From assembly GCF_000614145.1 (NCBI RefSeq), contig NZ_BAKK01000001.1:124001-188000 (forward strand): DNA of 64,000 nt, given 5' to 3'. The translations under genes and the position numbers were made by a program. This stretch comes from Bacteroides faecichinchillae JCM 17102 (lineage in GTDB: Bacteria; Bacteroidota; Bacteroidia; Bacteroidales; Bacteroidaceae). Below, one piece after another: positions 45,066 to 54,182 of this stretch; the stretch's first letter is position 1; each line of letters starts with the position of its first letter. The notes under the pieces are model-generated. The model searched no databases. It saw only the letters and a program-made list of their open reading frames with translations, and was not told where the DNA came from.

Positions 45066-47112
45066 TCAGCAGTTCATTGATTCTGTTTATTAACTCCTGT
45101 TTCTGACTAGGTCTTGGAGCATGTCTATCTACTATATTTCCTTCTTTATCAAGTAATATGAAAGTAGGGAAAGAATTAATAGAAAGAGATTTTTCCAGTA
45201 ATTCTTGTTGTTCGTCAGGAAGATTAAAGTGGACTACATTAGTACCTGTCAGATGATACTCTTTAATAATATTCTTCCAGGAATCTTCCGTAGAATGATT
45301 AGCTAGATACATGAAGATCACCTCTTTGTCTTTCAGCGCTTCTTTGATGTCGGGGGTATACTTCATCTCTGCCTTGCATGGAGAGCACCATGTACCCCAA
45401 AAATCCATATAAATGACCTTACCTTTATATGGAGCAATAATCTGTTTTAATAACTCGTTTGCATCCGATATATTTTTTAGACCATCATTTCTTTTAAGAC
45501 TTTCTGCGTTTTCCAACTCTTGTTTGGCAAGGTGCATATATGCTTCTTGCTGTTTTAGTACTATCCCCCGAAGACTTTCATTACTTACGAGACTTTTGAA
45601 ATAATCAATAGTAGGATCTTTGAAGGCTGTTTTTATATAGTGCAGATATCCGGAAAATGCCTTGGTAACTATCAGTTCTTTTAATATAGGAGAAGTAGCA
45701 ATTGTGTCAAAACAGGTGAATCCTTCTTGTATTTGCATTAATTCCATTATTTCACCATTCATTGATTCATATTTTTTACAGAGTTCTATAACATTCTTCT
45801 CTTGTAAAAGTTGTTTGCCCCTTTCGAAAGCTTCTTTATATGGTTTAGTGACTGTTTCTATTTCTATTGAGTCTATGCCAAAATATTCTCCCAAATTCTT
45901 TTCTGACATGACGTGTTCATATGCAAATAAATCATTTTTTTGCTGGGTTGTCAGTTTATATTCACCTTTTCTATTAGCATATTTGATGATCATAGTTGTA
46001 TCTGAGAACCAATTGGAATTCATGGTATCATTGTAATATCCCAAATAATCAGTTAGAAATCCATTTCCATATATAGTATATGGTTGGGGAAGCTGATGAT
46101 ACAGTTGATCTACATATGCCATATATTCAGAATTGAAAAACTCTTTATTGAAATTGAGACGTAATACGAATCGTCTCTGCATTAGGGAACTTGCATGTAA
46201 CATGAATTCGTTGTTATGTTTAATCAATTTAAACTTATCTGATAGTTGTGGATGTCGAGATATGTATTTTTCCACTATCTCCATTCTTTTATTATATATT
46301 TTTTGTTGTTCAATCAAATACACGTTATGGTCCATTTTCGCATCATAACGAAGAGTATATTTATATAATTCATTTGTAGAAGGATCTCTTTGATAGTTAA
46401 TTAGTTCCTGATTGAGACGTCCGTTCTGTCCCATAATGCGAGTATCATTATTGGCATTATTGTAGAATAGAAGAATAGTATCACCGGGTTCTGCTATGGT
46501 GTGTATAGATAATTTGCGACTCTCGTTATTTATAAATAAGGAATTAGTATTGATGATGGGTATAATGATATGAAACCGTCCGGAAGAATCAATTTTAATC
46601 TTATAGATATCCTCATTTTCATTAATGAAATTAGGAATAGTAATTTTTACAGAAGAATTTTCAGATGCATTTCTTATATATCCGATAACTGTGACAGAAT
46701 CCTGATGATATCCATTATCAATAAATGTATCATGATTTTCTATTGTGAAATCAGGTGCTGAAGAATAACGTATATATTTCCTTTTTTCCTTTTGCATAGA
46801 TGAGGTAATTGTACAGATACTATCTGCCTTACTATCAAAAGTAAGATTTAACTTTAAAATATCTTGTCCTTTTTTTAGTATAATTTCTGCTTTGCTCTTT
46901 TTAAACTTTAGTGATTGGTATTCCCAGAAATCATTATCATATATTGCGAACCTTTCAAAGAATCCATAACGCCATTCTTTGCTTTCCGAGTTATTCCAGC
47001 ACCCGATTAAATGTTTCATTTCAGAGGTTTCCAAAGTTAATGTATTTCTCTGTGCTATTGTATTGCTGGTCAGGATAAAAACGCAGATCAGCATATTAAT
47101 AATGTATTTCAT
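45058..47112 (-). CDS. TlpA-like disulfide reductase with a long N-terminal domain
   Basis: 684 residues. A signal peptide (MKYIINMLICVFILTSNTIAQ) is followed by about 510 residues of helical and beta sequence (an Ig-like or DUF4369-type region at about 90-210 is possible). A thioredoxin-fold domain follows at about 540-684 with the active site CSPC (YMDFWGTWCSPCKAEMKY) and the cis-Pro region SFPTFILLDKEG. Such envelope proteins in Bacteroides reduce or rearrange disulfides of surface proteins. The gene is convergent with, and overlaps, the HAD hydrolase gene. Confidence 0.87.
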   Translation of the reverse strand: MKYIINMLICVFILTSNTIAQRNTLTLETSEMKHLIGCWNNSESKEWRYGFFERFAIYDNDFWEYQSLKFKKSKAEIILKKGQDILKLNLTFDSKADSICTITSSMQKEKRKYIRYSSAPDFTIENHDTFIDNGYHQDSVTVIGYIRNASENSSVKITIPNFINENEDIYKIKIDSSGRFHIIIPIINTNSLFINNESRKLSIHTIAEPGDTILLFYNNANNDTRIMGQNGRLNQELINYQRDPSTNELYKYTLRYDAKMDHNVYLIEQQKIYNKRMEIVEKYISRHPQLSDKFKLIKHNNEFMLHASSLMQRRFVLRLNFNKEFFNSEYMAYVDQLYHQLPQPYTIYGNGFLTDYLGYYNDTMNSNWFSDTTMIIKYANRKGEYKLTTQQKNDLFAYEHVMSEKNLGEYFGIDSIEIETVTKPYKEAFERGKQLLQEKNVIELCKKYESMNGEIMELMQIQEGFTCFDTIATSPILKELIVTKAFSGYLHYIKTAFKDPTIDYFKSLVSNESLRGIVLKQQEAYMHLAKQELENAESLKRNDGLKNISDANELLKQIIAPYKGKVIYMDFWGTWCSPCKAEMKYTPDIKEALKDKEVIFMYLANHSTEDSWKNIIKEYHLTGTNVVHFNLPDEQQELLEKSLSINSFPTFILLDKEGNIVDRHAPRPSQKQELINRINELLTK

Positions 47113-47215
47113 ATATCGTATTTATAACTTTAGCAAATATAGGATAAATATTTAACATATATCTTGGTATACACGATTTATTGTCTTTTCTTTCTCTGTT
47201 ATGAAAGAAATGTTA

Positions 47216-47223
47216 TAACTTTG
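47216..47223 (+). promoter_or_regulatory. Candidate -7 box for panB
   Basis: TAACTTTG fits TAnnTTTG, 51 bases before the ATG at 47275. No clear -33 box. Confidence 0.45.
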
Positions 47224-47274
47224 CCGCGTTTTTATTAGAGTAAATCCTATTTAATAACTTTAAAATTAGAAAAA

Positions 47275-48096
47275 ATGGCTGGTTATATATCAGATGACAC
47301 AAGAAAAGTGACGACTCATCGCCTGGTAGAAATGAAACAAAGAGGTGAAAAGATTTCAATGCTTACTTCGTATGATTACACAATGGCACAGATTGTAGAT
47401 GGAGCAGGAATGGATGTAATTCTAGTAGGCGATTCAGCTTCTAATGTGATGGCTGGTAATGTAACCACTTTACCTATCACTCTTGATCAGATGATTTATC
47501 ATGCGAAGTCTGTAGTACGTGGTGTGAAACGTGCTATGGTAGTAGTTGATATGCCATTTGGATCTTATCAAGGTAATGAGATGGGTGGTTTGGCTTCTGC
47601 TATCCGTATCATGAAAGAAAGCCATGCTGATGCTTTGAAACTGGAAGGTGGAGAAGAAATCATTGATACAGTAAAACGTATTATTAGTGCTGGTATTCCT
47701 GTGATGGGGCATTTGGGACTGATGCCTCAATCTATCAATAAATACGGAACTTATACAGTACGTGCAAAGGATGATAGTGAAGCGGAAAAGCTGATTAGTG
47801 ATGCTCATTTGCTTGAAGAAGCCGGTTGCTTTGCCATTGTTTTGGAGAAGATACCCGCTGTTTTGGCTGCTCGTGTTGCTTCTGAACTGACTATTCCTAT
47901 TATTGGCATCGGTGCCGGTGGTGATGTAGACGGTCAGGTACTTGTTATTCAGGATATGCTGGGAATGAATAACGGTTTCCGCCCTCGTTTCTTACGTCGT
48001 TATGCAGACTTGTTTACAGTGATGACTGATGCAATCAGTCACTATATTTCTGACGTTAAGAATTGCGACTTCCCTAATGAGAAGGAACAATATTAA
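47275..48096 (+). CDS. panB: 3-methyl-2-oxobutanoate hydroxymethyltransferase
   Basis: 273 residues, first step of pantothenate synthesis (ketoisovalerate + methylene-THF to ketopantoate). Conserved blocks: [36 protein letters not shown] (Mg2+ aspartate), [41 protein letters not shown] (catalytic Glu) and [23 protein letters not shown]. Other pan genes are not adjacent. An MFS gene starts 5 bases later on the same strand. Confidence 0.95.
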   Translation: MAGYISDDTRKVTTHRLVEMKQRGEKISMLTSYDYTMAQIVDGAGMDVILVGDSASNVMAGNVTTLPITLDQMIYHAKSVVRGVKRAMVVVDMPFGSYQGNEMGGLASAIRIMKESHADALKLEGGEEIIDTVKRIISAGIPVMGHLGLMPQSINKYGTYTVRAKDDSEAEKLISDAHLLEEAGCFAIVLEKIPAVLAARVASELTIPIIGIGAGGDVDGQVLVIQDMLGMNNGFRPRFLRRYADLFTVMTDAISHYISDVKNCDFPNEKEQY

Positions 48097-48101
48097 GATA
48101 T

Positions 48102-49253
48102 ATGGCAATAAAATTATGGACAGCTCATTTTATGCGGATCTGTATAGCTAATTTGCTATTGTTTGTGTCAATGTACGTGTTATTTCCTGTACTTTCTATA
48201 GAAATGGCAGAACGTCTGGGAGTACCGCTGGCACAAACAGGAGTTATCTTTCTCTTTTTGACATTAGGAATGCTTCTGATTGGTCCGTTCCATGCCTATC
48301 TGGTAGATGCTTACAAGCGTAAATACGTGTGTATGTTCTCTTTTGCTGTAATGGTAGCAGCAACAGTAGGATATGCTTTTGTCACAAATATGACGGAGCT
48401 TATTATGCTGAGTATGGTGCAAGGAGTTGCCTTTGGGATGGCTACCACTGCTGGAATCACATTAGCTATTGATATTACCAGTTCCACTTTCCGCAGTGCT
48501 GGAAATGTCAGCTTTTCATGGATGGCACGACTGGGGACGATTATTGGAATTGCATTAGGAGTCTGGCTCAATCAAAACTATTCCTTTATCAATTTGCTTA
48601 CTGTATCGGTTATTATTGGAATAGTAGGAATTTTGGTTATAGCAGGAGTGTACGTACCATTTCGTGCACCCATTGTTACAAAGTTGTATTCATTTGATCG
48701 ATTCTTGTTGCTTCGCGGATGGGTTCCAGGTATCAATCTGATCCTTATAACTTTTGTTCCGGGGTTATTGATTTCATTGGCGCATCCTTTTTTAAATGAT
48801 TCCATATTAAGGAATGTTGGAATCTCCTTGCCATTCTTTGCGGGTACGGGAGCAGGGTTTATAATATCTCTGTTGTTTGCTCGTCTGTTTTTCCTAAAAG
48901 AAAAAACCTTGCGGTTGGTAATCATTGGATTGGGATTGGAGGCTCTTACTTTTTCTTTGTTAGGTATAAAGGAGACAATTGGTATATCTTCAGTGCTGAT
49001 GGGATTAGGACTAGGTTTTGTAATGCCGGAGTTTTTGGTTATATTCGTGAAGCTGTCTCACCATTGCCAACGAGGAACAGCGAATACTACGCATCTCTTG
49101 GCAAGTGAAATAGGAATTGCCTTAGGCATTGCTGTTTCTTGCAATATGAGTACAGATGAGATGCTTTTTATCGGGCAAATTGTTGCTGCAATAGCATTAT
49201 TGTTCTTTATTTTAATTACTTATCCTTATTACAAAAAGATGAAAGTAAGATAG
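48102..49253 (+). CDS. MFS transporter
   Basis: 383 residues with twelve hydrophobic helices. The N-terminus FMRICIANLLLFVSMYVLFPVLSIEMAERLGVPLAQTG and the loop 2-3 motif GPFHAYLVDAYKRKYV fit the major facilitator fold (motif A, G-x-L-a-D-x-x-x-r-K-x-x). The gene follows panB by 5 bases and is likely cotranscribed, so a link to pantothenate or a branched keto acid is possible but speculative. No substrate motif is visible. Confidence 0.85.
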   Translation: MAIKLWTAHFMRICIANLLLFVSMYVLFPVLSIEMAERLGVPLAQTGVIFLFLTLGMLLIGPFHAYLVDAYKRKYVCMFSFAVMVAATVGYAFVTNMTELIMLSMVQGVAFGMATTAGITLAIDITSSTFRSAGNVSFSWMARLGTIIGIALGVWLNQNYSFINLLTVSVIIGIVGILVIAGVYVPFRAPIVTKLYSFDRFLLLRGWVPGINLILITFVPGLLISLAHPFLNDSILRNVGISLPFFAGTGAGFIISLLFARLFFLKEKTLRLVIIGLGLEALTFSLLGIKETIGISSVLMGLGLGFVMPEFLVIFVKLSHHCQRGTANTTHLLASEIGIALGIAVSCNMSTDEMLFIGQIVAAIALLFFILITYPYYKKMKVR

Positions 49254-49297
49254 AATCAAGATATTAAGCATATAGAGGAAATGGTACGAATATAGTA

Positions 49298-49385
49298 GTG
49301 CCATCCTATTGTCACAGTTGTGCCACCATAGTGTCACTGCTGTGCCAATATGGAGTCACAACTGTGCCAACAAGGTGGCACAAAT
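49298..49385. repeat. Tandem array of GTCACA-TTGTGCC palindromes at 22-bp period
   Basis: GTCAC starts at 49311, 49333 and 49355, with GGCAC at 49377; GTGCC starts at 49298, 49320, 49342 and 49364. All are exactly 22 bases apart. Each unit carries an imperfect 14-base dyad such as GTCACAGTTGTGCC. It lies in the convergent gap between the MFS and relA-type genes. Confidence 0.7.
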
Positions 49386-49421
49386 AATAGATATTAAGTT
49401 CTCAGATTTAACTCCTTAGAT

Positions 49422-51638
49422 TTAGTTTCTACTTACTTGCTTTACTCCCTTTACGGTCCGTAATTTCTTGATAAGTGTTTCCAGACGTCCGGTGTCACTT
49501 ACCATAACTGTGAGAGTTCCGGAAAACAGTCCGTCATTCGAATCAATACCGATCGAACGTAAACTGATACCATTTTCTTTGGAAATGATAGAAGTAATGT
49601 TAGTGACAATACCAATATCATCATGCCCCACAATACGTAATGTAATAGGATATTGCGTTCCTACCGATTTACCGGCCCAACGAGCTTTCACAATTCTGTA
49701 TCCGAAACGTTCCCGCATTTGCGTTGCATTCGGGCAATCTGAACGGTGAATCTTAATACCTCCCGATACAGTCACAAATCCGAATACATCATCTCCGTAA
49801 ATAGGATTACAGCATTTCGCCAATTTAAATTCAAGCCCTTTCAGATTCTGATCGATGACAAGTACATCTTCTTTTGAAGTCGTCTCTTCCTGAGCCGTTT
49901 GTAGGTTATAACCTTCGGCACTGCGGTAAACAATATCATCATGTGTATCATTATCCCTTTTCTGTTGTTCAATGTACTTATCAAGAATCTCATTAACATC
50001 CAGAGTCTCATCCGCTATCTGTTGATAGAACTCTGTCACATTTTTGAAACCTAACCGTTTGATAAGGCGCATCATAGTTGCCTCATCATATTCCATTTTT
50101 CGATTCTTGAACTTACGTTCCAATGTTTCTTTGGCAAAGTCGTGCTGGCGTGCTACCATCTCTTTAAGTGCCTGACGTATCTTGGTGCGTGCTTTGGAAG
50201 TAGTTACAATCGTCAGCCAACCTTGTTTGGGCGTTTGGGTATTTGAAGTCATGATCTCTACTTGATCACCACTATTTAACTTTTGCTTTAACTGAACATT
50301 TTTGCCGTTTACCTTTGCACCAATACACTTACATCCCAGTTTACTATGGATATGGAAAGCAAAATCGAGTACTGTAGCCCCTTTGGCAAGCTTGAATAAG
50401 TCACCTTTGGGTGTAAAAACAAAAACTTCGTCCTCGTAAAGATCCATTTTGAATTGGTCCATAACTTTCAGAGAGTCATTATCGGCATTCTCTAAAGCTT
50501 CTCTTACAGAAGTCAGCCATTCATCCAGACCGGTTTCACCCTTGATACCTTTGTATCTCCAGTGTGCAGCAAGTCCCCGTTCTGCAATCTCATCCATTCG
50601 GCGGGTACGGATTTGTACTTCTACCCATTTCCCTTCAGGTCCCATAACGGTGATATGCAATGATTCATAGCCATTACTTTTCGGAATAGAAAGCCAGTCA
50701 CGCAGACGTTTCGGATTTGGTTGATACATATCCGTAACAATGGAATAAACTTGCCAACATTCCTGTTTCTCTTTTGCCGGATCCGGTTCTGAATCCAGAA
50801 TAATACGAATAGCAAACAAGTCATAAATCCCCTCAAAAGGAGTCTTCTGCTTTTGAATTTTGTGCCAGATAGAATGAATTGATTTCGTTCTTCCTTTAAT
50901 CTCAAAGTTCAGTCCTGCCGCTGAGACCTTCTTTTTGATCGGTTCGATGAAAGAAGCAATGTATCTATCACGTGAAGACTTCGTTTCATTCAGTTTTTCC
51001 TTGATGAAATAGTATGTATCCCGTTCCGTATATTTCAATGACAAATCCTCCAATTCAGATTTCAGCTTATACAGTCCGAGTTTATGGGCTAGGGGAGCGT
51101 ACAGGTATGCTGCTTCATTGGCCACTTGGATACGGTCATTCTCATTTTTTGAATCTTTAATCTGACGCATGATATTCACACGATCCGCAATCATGATAAG
51201 AATCACGCGCATATCTTCTGCAAAAGAAAGGAGGAGATTACGGAAATTCTCTGATTCAATAGCCGGGCTTTTGGAATAAAGTTCGTTTGTTTTCACCAGC
51301 CCTTTGATGATACTTCCCACATCTTCTCCATATTCCGCATTGATCTCTTCTAACGTCAGAATATTGCTTTTTACAATTTCGTGAAGCATGATACTAATCA
51401 GGCACGAGCCTTTCATACCGATCTCTTCGGCTACAATGACTGCCGTTTGTAAATCTCTGATGATGGGATTCATCCCGAAGTTATTGCGTTGCAACCCGTT
51501 ACATTGAGCCGCTTTGATAAGATGTTTTTTTAGTTTTTGGTAATCCCTCCAGAAAATACTATCTCCGGCAGATTGCAGCAATTGTCTATAGAGTGAAAAA
51601 AGCTCCTTTTTTTCCTCTGGTGTAAAAAAGTCGTTCAT
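49422..51638 (-). CDS. RelA/SpoT-family (p)ppGpp synthetase with degenerate hydrolase site
   Basis: 738 residues. Domain order: HD-like (about 20-180), synthetase (about 225-360; IKGRTKSIHSIWHKIQ, RDWLSIPKSNGYESLHITVMGPEGKWVEVQIRTRRMDEIAERGLAAHWRYKG), TGS (about 395-455; EVFVFTPKGDLFKLAKGATVLDFAFHIHSKLG), conserved helical, CRIS and a C-terminal ACT domain (IVGHDDIGIVTNITSII). The hydrolase signature HDxxED is replaced by HEIVKS and the second motif reads IADRVNIMRQ, so hydrolysis is probably lost, as in RelA. The synthetase site looks intact. The start is taken at the ATG 51638. It governs the stringent response. Confidence 0.92.
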   Translation of the reverse strand: MNDFFTPEEKKELFSLYRQLLQSAGDSIFWRDYQKLKKHLIKAAQCNGLQRNNFGMNPIIRDLQTAVIVAEEIGMKGSCLISIMLHEIVKSNILTLEEINAEYGEDVGSIIKGLVKTNELYSKSPAIESENFRNLLLSFAEDMRVILIMIADRVNIMRQIKDSKNENDRIQVANEAAYLYAPLAHKLGLYKLKSELEDLSLKYTERDTYYFIKEKLNETKSSRDRYIASFIEPIKKKVSAAGLNFEIKGRTKSIHSIWHKIQKQKTPFEGIYDLFAIRIILDSEPDPAKEKQECWQVYSIVTDMYQPNPKRLRDWLSIPKSNGYESLHITVMGPEGKWVEVQIRTRRMDEIAERGLAAHWRYKGIKGETGLDEWLTSVREALENADNDSLKVMDQFKMDLYEDEVFVFTPKGDLFKLAKGATVLDFAFHIHSKLGCKCIGAKVNGKNVQLKQKLNSGDQVEIMTSNTQTPKQGWLTIVTTSKARTKIRQALKEMVARQHDFAKETLERKFKNRKMEYDEATMMRLIKRLGFKNVTEFYQQIADETLDVNEILDKYIEQQKRDNDTHDDIVYRSAEGYNLQTAQEETTSKEDVLVIDQNLKGLEFKLAKCCNPIYGDDVFGFVTVSGGIKIHRSDCPNATQMRERFGYRIVKARWAGKSVGTQYPITLRIVGHDDIGIVTNITSIISKENGISLRSIGIDSNDGLFSGTLTVMVSDTGRLETLIKKLRTVKGVKQVSRN

Positions 51639-51745
51639 ATTCAATCCTGTTAATTCGACGTAAAATTAGTTTTTTTATTGGTTAATCGGTAAGAAGTAAA
51701 TAACATTTTGTATTTTTGGGCATCAATTAATAAAATTAGGTATTT

Positions 51746-53263
51746 ATGATAACGACACAGGACAAAGAGTTGCTAGTCAAGAAAGGTATCACAGAAGCAC
51801 AGATAGCCGAGCAACTGGCTTGCTTTCAGAAAGGTTTCCCGTTTTTGAAATTGGATGCAGCAGCTTCCATTGAGAAAGGTATACTGGCTCCCGACGCAGA
51901 AGAGCAGAAGAAATATTTGTCAGCCTGGGACGAATATAAGAATACAGATAAGATGATTGTGAAGTTTGTTCCAGCTTCGGGTGCGGCAAGCCGCATGTTC
52001 AAAAATCTTTTTGAGTTTTTGTCTGCTGACTATAACGAACCTACTACTAAGTTTGAACAAACTTTCTTTAACGATATTAAGAACTTTGCTTTTTACGATG
52101 ATCTGAATGTAGCCTGTCAGCGTACAGCCGGAAAAGATATCCCCGCTTTACTGGAAGCTGGAGAGTATAAGCCAATTGTAACTGCTTTGCTTGATGTTTC
52201 CGGATTGAATTACGGTGCATTACCTAAAGGGCTGCTCAAATTTCATAAATATCCTGAAGGTGCACGTACACCGTTGGAAGAACACCTTGCCGAAGGGGCT
52301 ATGTATGCAGCCGGAAAGAGCGGTAAGGTCAATGTGCACTTCACCGTATCTGCAGAACACCGCGAACTTTTCAAAATGTTGGTAGACGAGAAAGCTGAAG
52401 AATTTGCGAAACGTTACGGAGTGGATTATTACATTACTTTCTCCGAACAGAAACCCTCTACAGATACTATTGCTGCCGATATGGAAAACCAACCTTTTCG
52501 TGACAAAGACAAACTGTTGTTCCGTCCGGGGGGGCATGGTGCTTTGATTGAAAATCTTAACGATTTGGAGGCAGATATCATTTTCATTAAAAATATCGAC
52601 AACGTTGTTCCCGATAAACTAAAAGCCGATACAGTGACTTACAAAAAGTTGATTGCCGGTGTTTTGGTTACTCTTCAAAAACAAACTTTCGAATATCTCG
52701 AATTACTCGAGAGTGGTAAATATACTCACGAACAGGTAGTGGAAATTCTTCAATTCCTGCAAAAGAAACTCTTCTGCAAGAATCCGGAAGTGAAGAACCT
52801 TGAAGATTCAGAACTGGCTATCTATCTGAAAGAAAAACTGAACCGTCCGATGCGTGTCTGTGGCATGGTGAAGAACGTAGGTGAACCGGGTGGTGGTCCG
52901 TTCCTTGCATATAACAGCGACGGTACAATCTCGCTTCAAATCCTTGAAAGTTCTCAAATTGATATGGATGATCCTCAGAAAAAGGAAATGTTTGAGAAGG
53001 GTACACACTTCAATCCGGTAGATCTGGTATGTGCTGTTCGTGATTATAAAGGACATAAATTTGATCTGGTGAAATATGTAGATAAAGCTACGGGATTTAT
53101 TTCTTATAAATCAAAGAATGGAAAAGAGTTAAAAGCCCTTGAACTTCCCGGTTTGTGGAATGGTGCGATGAGCGATTGGAATACCGTATTTGTAGAAGTA
53201 CCTCTTTCTACCTTTAATCCGGTAAAAACAGTCAATGATCTGTTACGCGAACAACATCAATAA
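51746..53263 (+). CDS. DUF4301 family protein
   Basis: 505 residues matching the Bacteroidetes DUF4301 family along its length. The P-rich VKFVPASGAASRMFKNLFEF (about 72-91) and RPGGHGALIENLNDLEADIIFIKNIDNVVPD (about 258-290) recall a nucleotidyltransferase-like GxGxRM loop and metal site, though family function is not established. MRVCGMVKNVGEPGGGPFLAYNSDG follows. It is cytosolic with no signal peptide. It has its own terminator at 53274..53310. Confidence 0.88.
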   Translation: MITTQDKELLVKKGITEAQIAEQLACFQKGFPFLKLDAAASIEKGILAPDAEEQKKYLSAWDEYKNTDKMIVKFVPASGAASRMFKNLFEFLSADYNEPTTKFEQTFFNDIKNFAFYDDLNVACQRTAGKDIPALLEAGEYKPIVTALLDVSGLNYGALPKGLLKFHKYPEGARTPLEEHLAEGAMYAAGKSGKVNVHFTVSAEHRELFKMLVDEKAEEFAKRYGVDYYITFSEQKPSTDTIAADMENQPFRDKDKLLFRPGGHGALIENLNDLEADIIFIKNIDNVVPDKLKADTVTYKKLIAGVLVTLQKQTFEYLELLESGKYTHEQVVEILQFLQKKLFCKNPEVKNLEDSELAIYLKEKLNRPMRVCGMVKNVGEPGGGPFLAYNSDGTISLQILESSQIDMDDPQKKEMFEKGTHFNPVDLVCAVRDYKGHKFDLVKYVDKATGFISYKSKNGKELKALELPGLWNGAMSDWNTVFVEVPLSTFNPVKTVNDLLREQHQ

Positions 53264-53273
53264 AATGAATAAT

Positions 53274-53310
53274 CAGGAGGGTAAGTACCCCCTGCTTAAT
53301 TTGTTTTTTC
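53274..53310 (+). terminator. Terminator of the DUF4301 gene
   Basis: CAGGAGGGTA pairs with TACCCCCTG (one bulge), followed by a T-rich tail with TTTTTT at 53304. Confidence 0.6.
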
Positions 53311-53540
53311 AAGTTTTACAAGTTATATAAGCCATTGATAAACTGTAATATATAACTGTATATTAGCAAAAGTAACTGTTGTACTGAACTCCGTAAGGGA
53401 TCTCTTTTCTTTAAATGCAGAGAGAAATCATTTGTAAGAGAAGAGATTCTTCGACAGGCTGAATGACATATAGAGCAACTTATGAAGCTTAAATTAGTTT
53501 ATATTCAACGACATCAGCATATTAAAAAGAGTATTATAGG
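53311..53540. other. Intergenic region before the acetyltransferase gene
   Basis: 230 A+T-rich bases with no gene seen. At about 53440..53470 is AGAGAAGAGATTCTTCGACA followed by GGCTGAATGACA, which resembles a dispersed intergenic repeat, but a single copy here cannot prove it. Confidence 0.3.
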
Positions 53541-54163
53541 ATGAATCAAATAGAAAAGATCATTGATATTTCGACTTGGAACAGAAGAGAACATTTTGAG
53601 CACTTCAGTGCTTTTGATGATCCCTTTTTCGGAGTGACCGTTCATGTTGATTGCACCCGTTCTTATCAAGAGGCTAAAAACAAGGGTGTTTCATTTTCCT
53701 TGTTAATTCTACATCGAATTATAACGGCTGCCTATAAAGTAGAGGAATTTCGTTATCGTATTGAAGGAGACCGGGTGGTGTGTTATGATAGCCTTGTGCC
53801 TGAAGCAACGGTAGGTCGTGCCGACCACACATTTTCTTTCGCTTCTTTTGAGTATGATGTGGATGAACAAATCTTTATACGTAAGGCTAAAGCTGAGATG
53901 GAGCGATTGCAACAGACTACCGGGCTCAATAAGGGCGGCACGTTTCATCCGAATGCTATTCATTATTCTGCTGTTCCTTGGCTTATTTTTACGGATATGA
54001 AGCATCCTACCAATATGCGTTCGGGAGATAGTGTTCCAAAAATATCCACCGGAAAGTACTTTCGGCAAGGAGAAAGACTGATGTTGCCAATATCTGTTAC
54101 ATGCCATCATGGTTGATGGATGGCTATCATGTTGCAAGATTTATTGAGATTCTCGATTTGTAA
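53541..54163 (+). pseudogene. Chloramphenicol acetyltransferase-like protein, frameshifted at the active site
   Basis: The frame opens at 53541 with the CAT-family fold: WNRREHFEHFSAFDDPFFGVTVHVDCT, then SFSLLILHRIITAAYKVEEFRYRI, PWLIFTDMKHPTN and LPISVTCHHG. Here it stops at 54116. The bases after GGT read TGATGG; one extra T would restore TTG and the family ending HHGLMDGYHVARFIEILDL to a stop at 54163, about 207 residues. The HHxxxDG motif carries the catalytic histidine, so the assembled form loses only its tail after HHG. Family members acetylate chloramphenicol or related small alcohols; resistance is not implied. Confidence 0.82.
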
Positions 54164-54182
54164 ACTCTCAAGATTAAACTAG

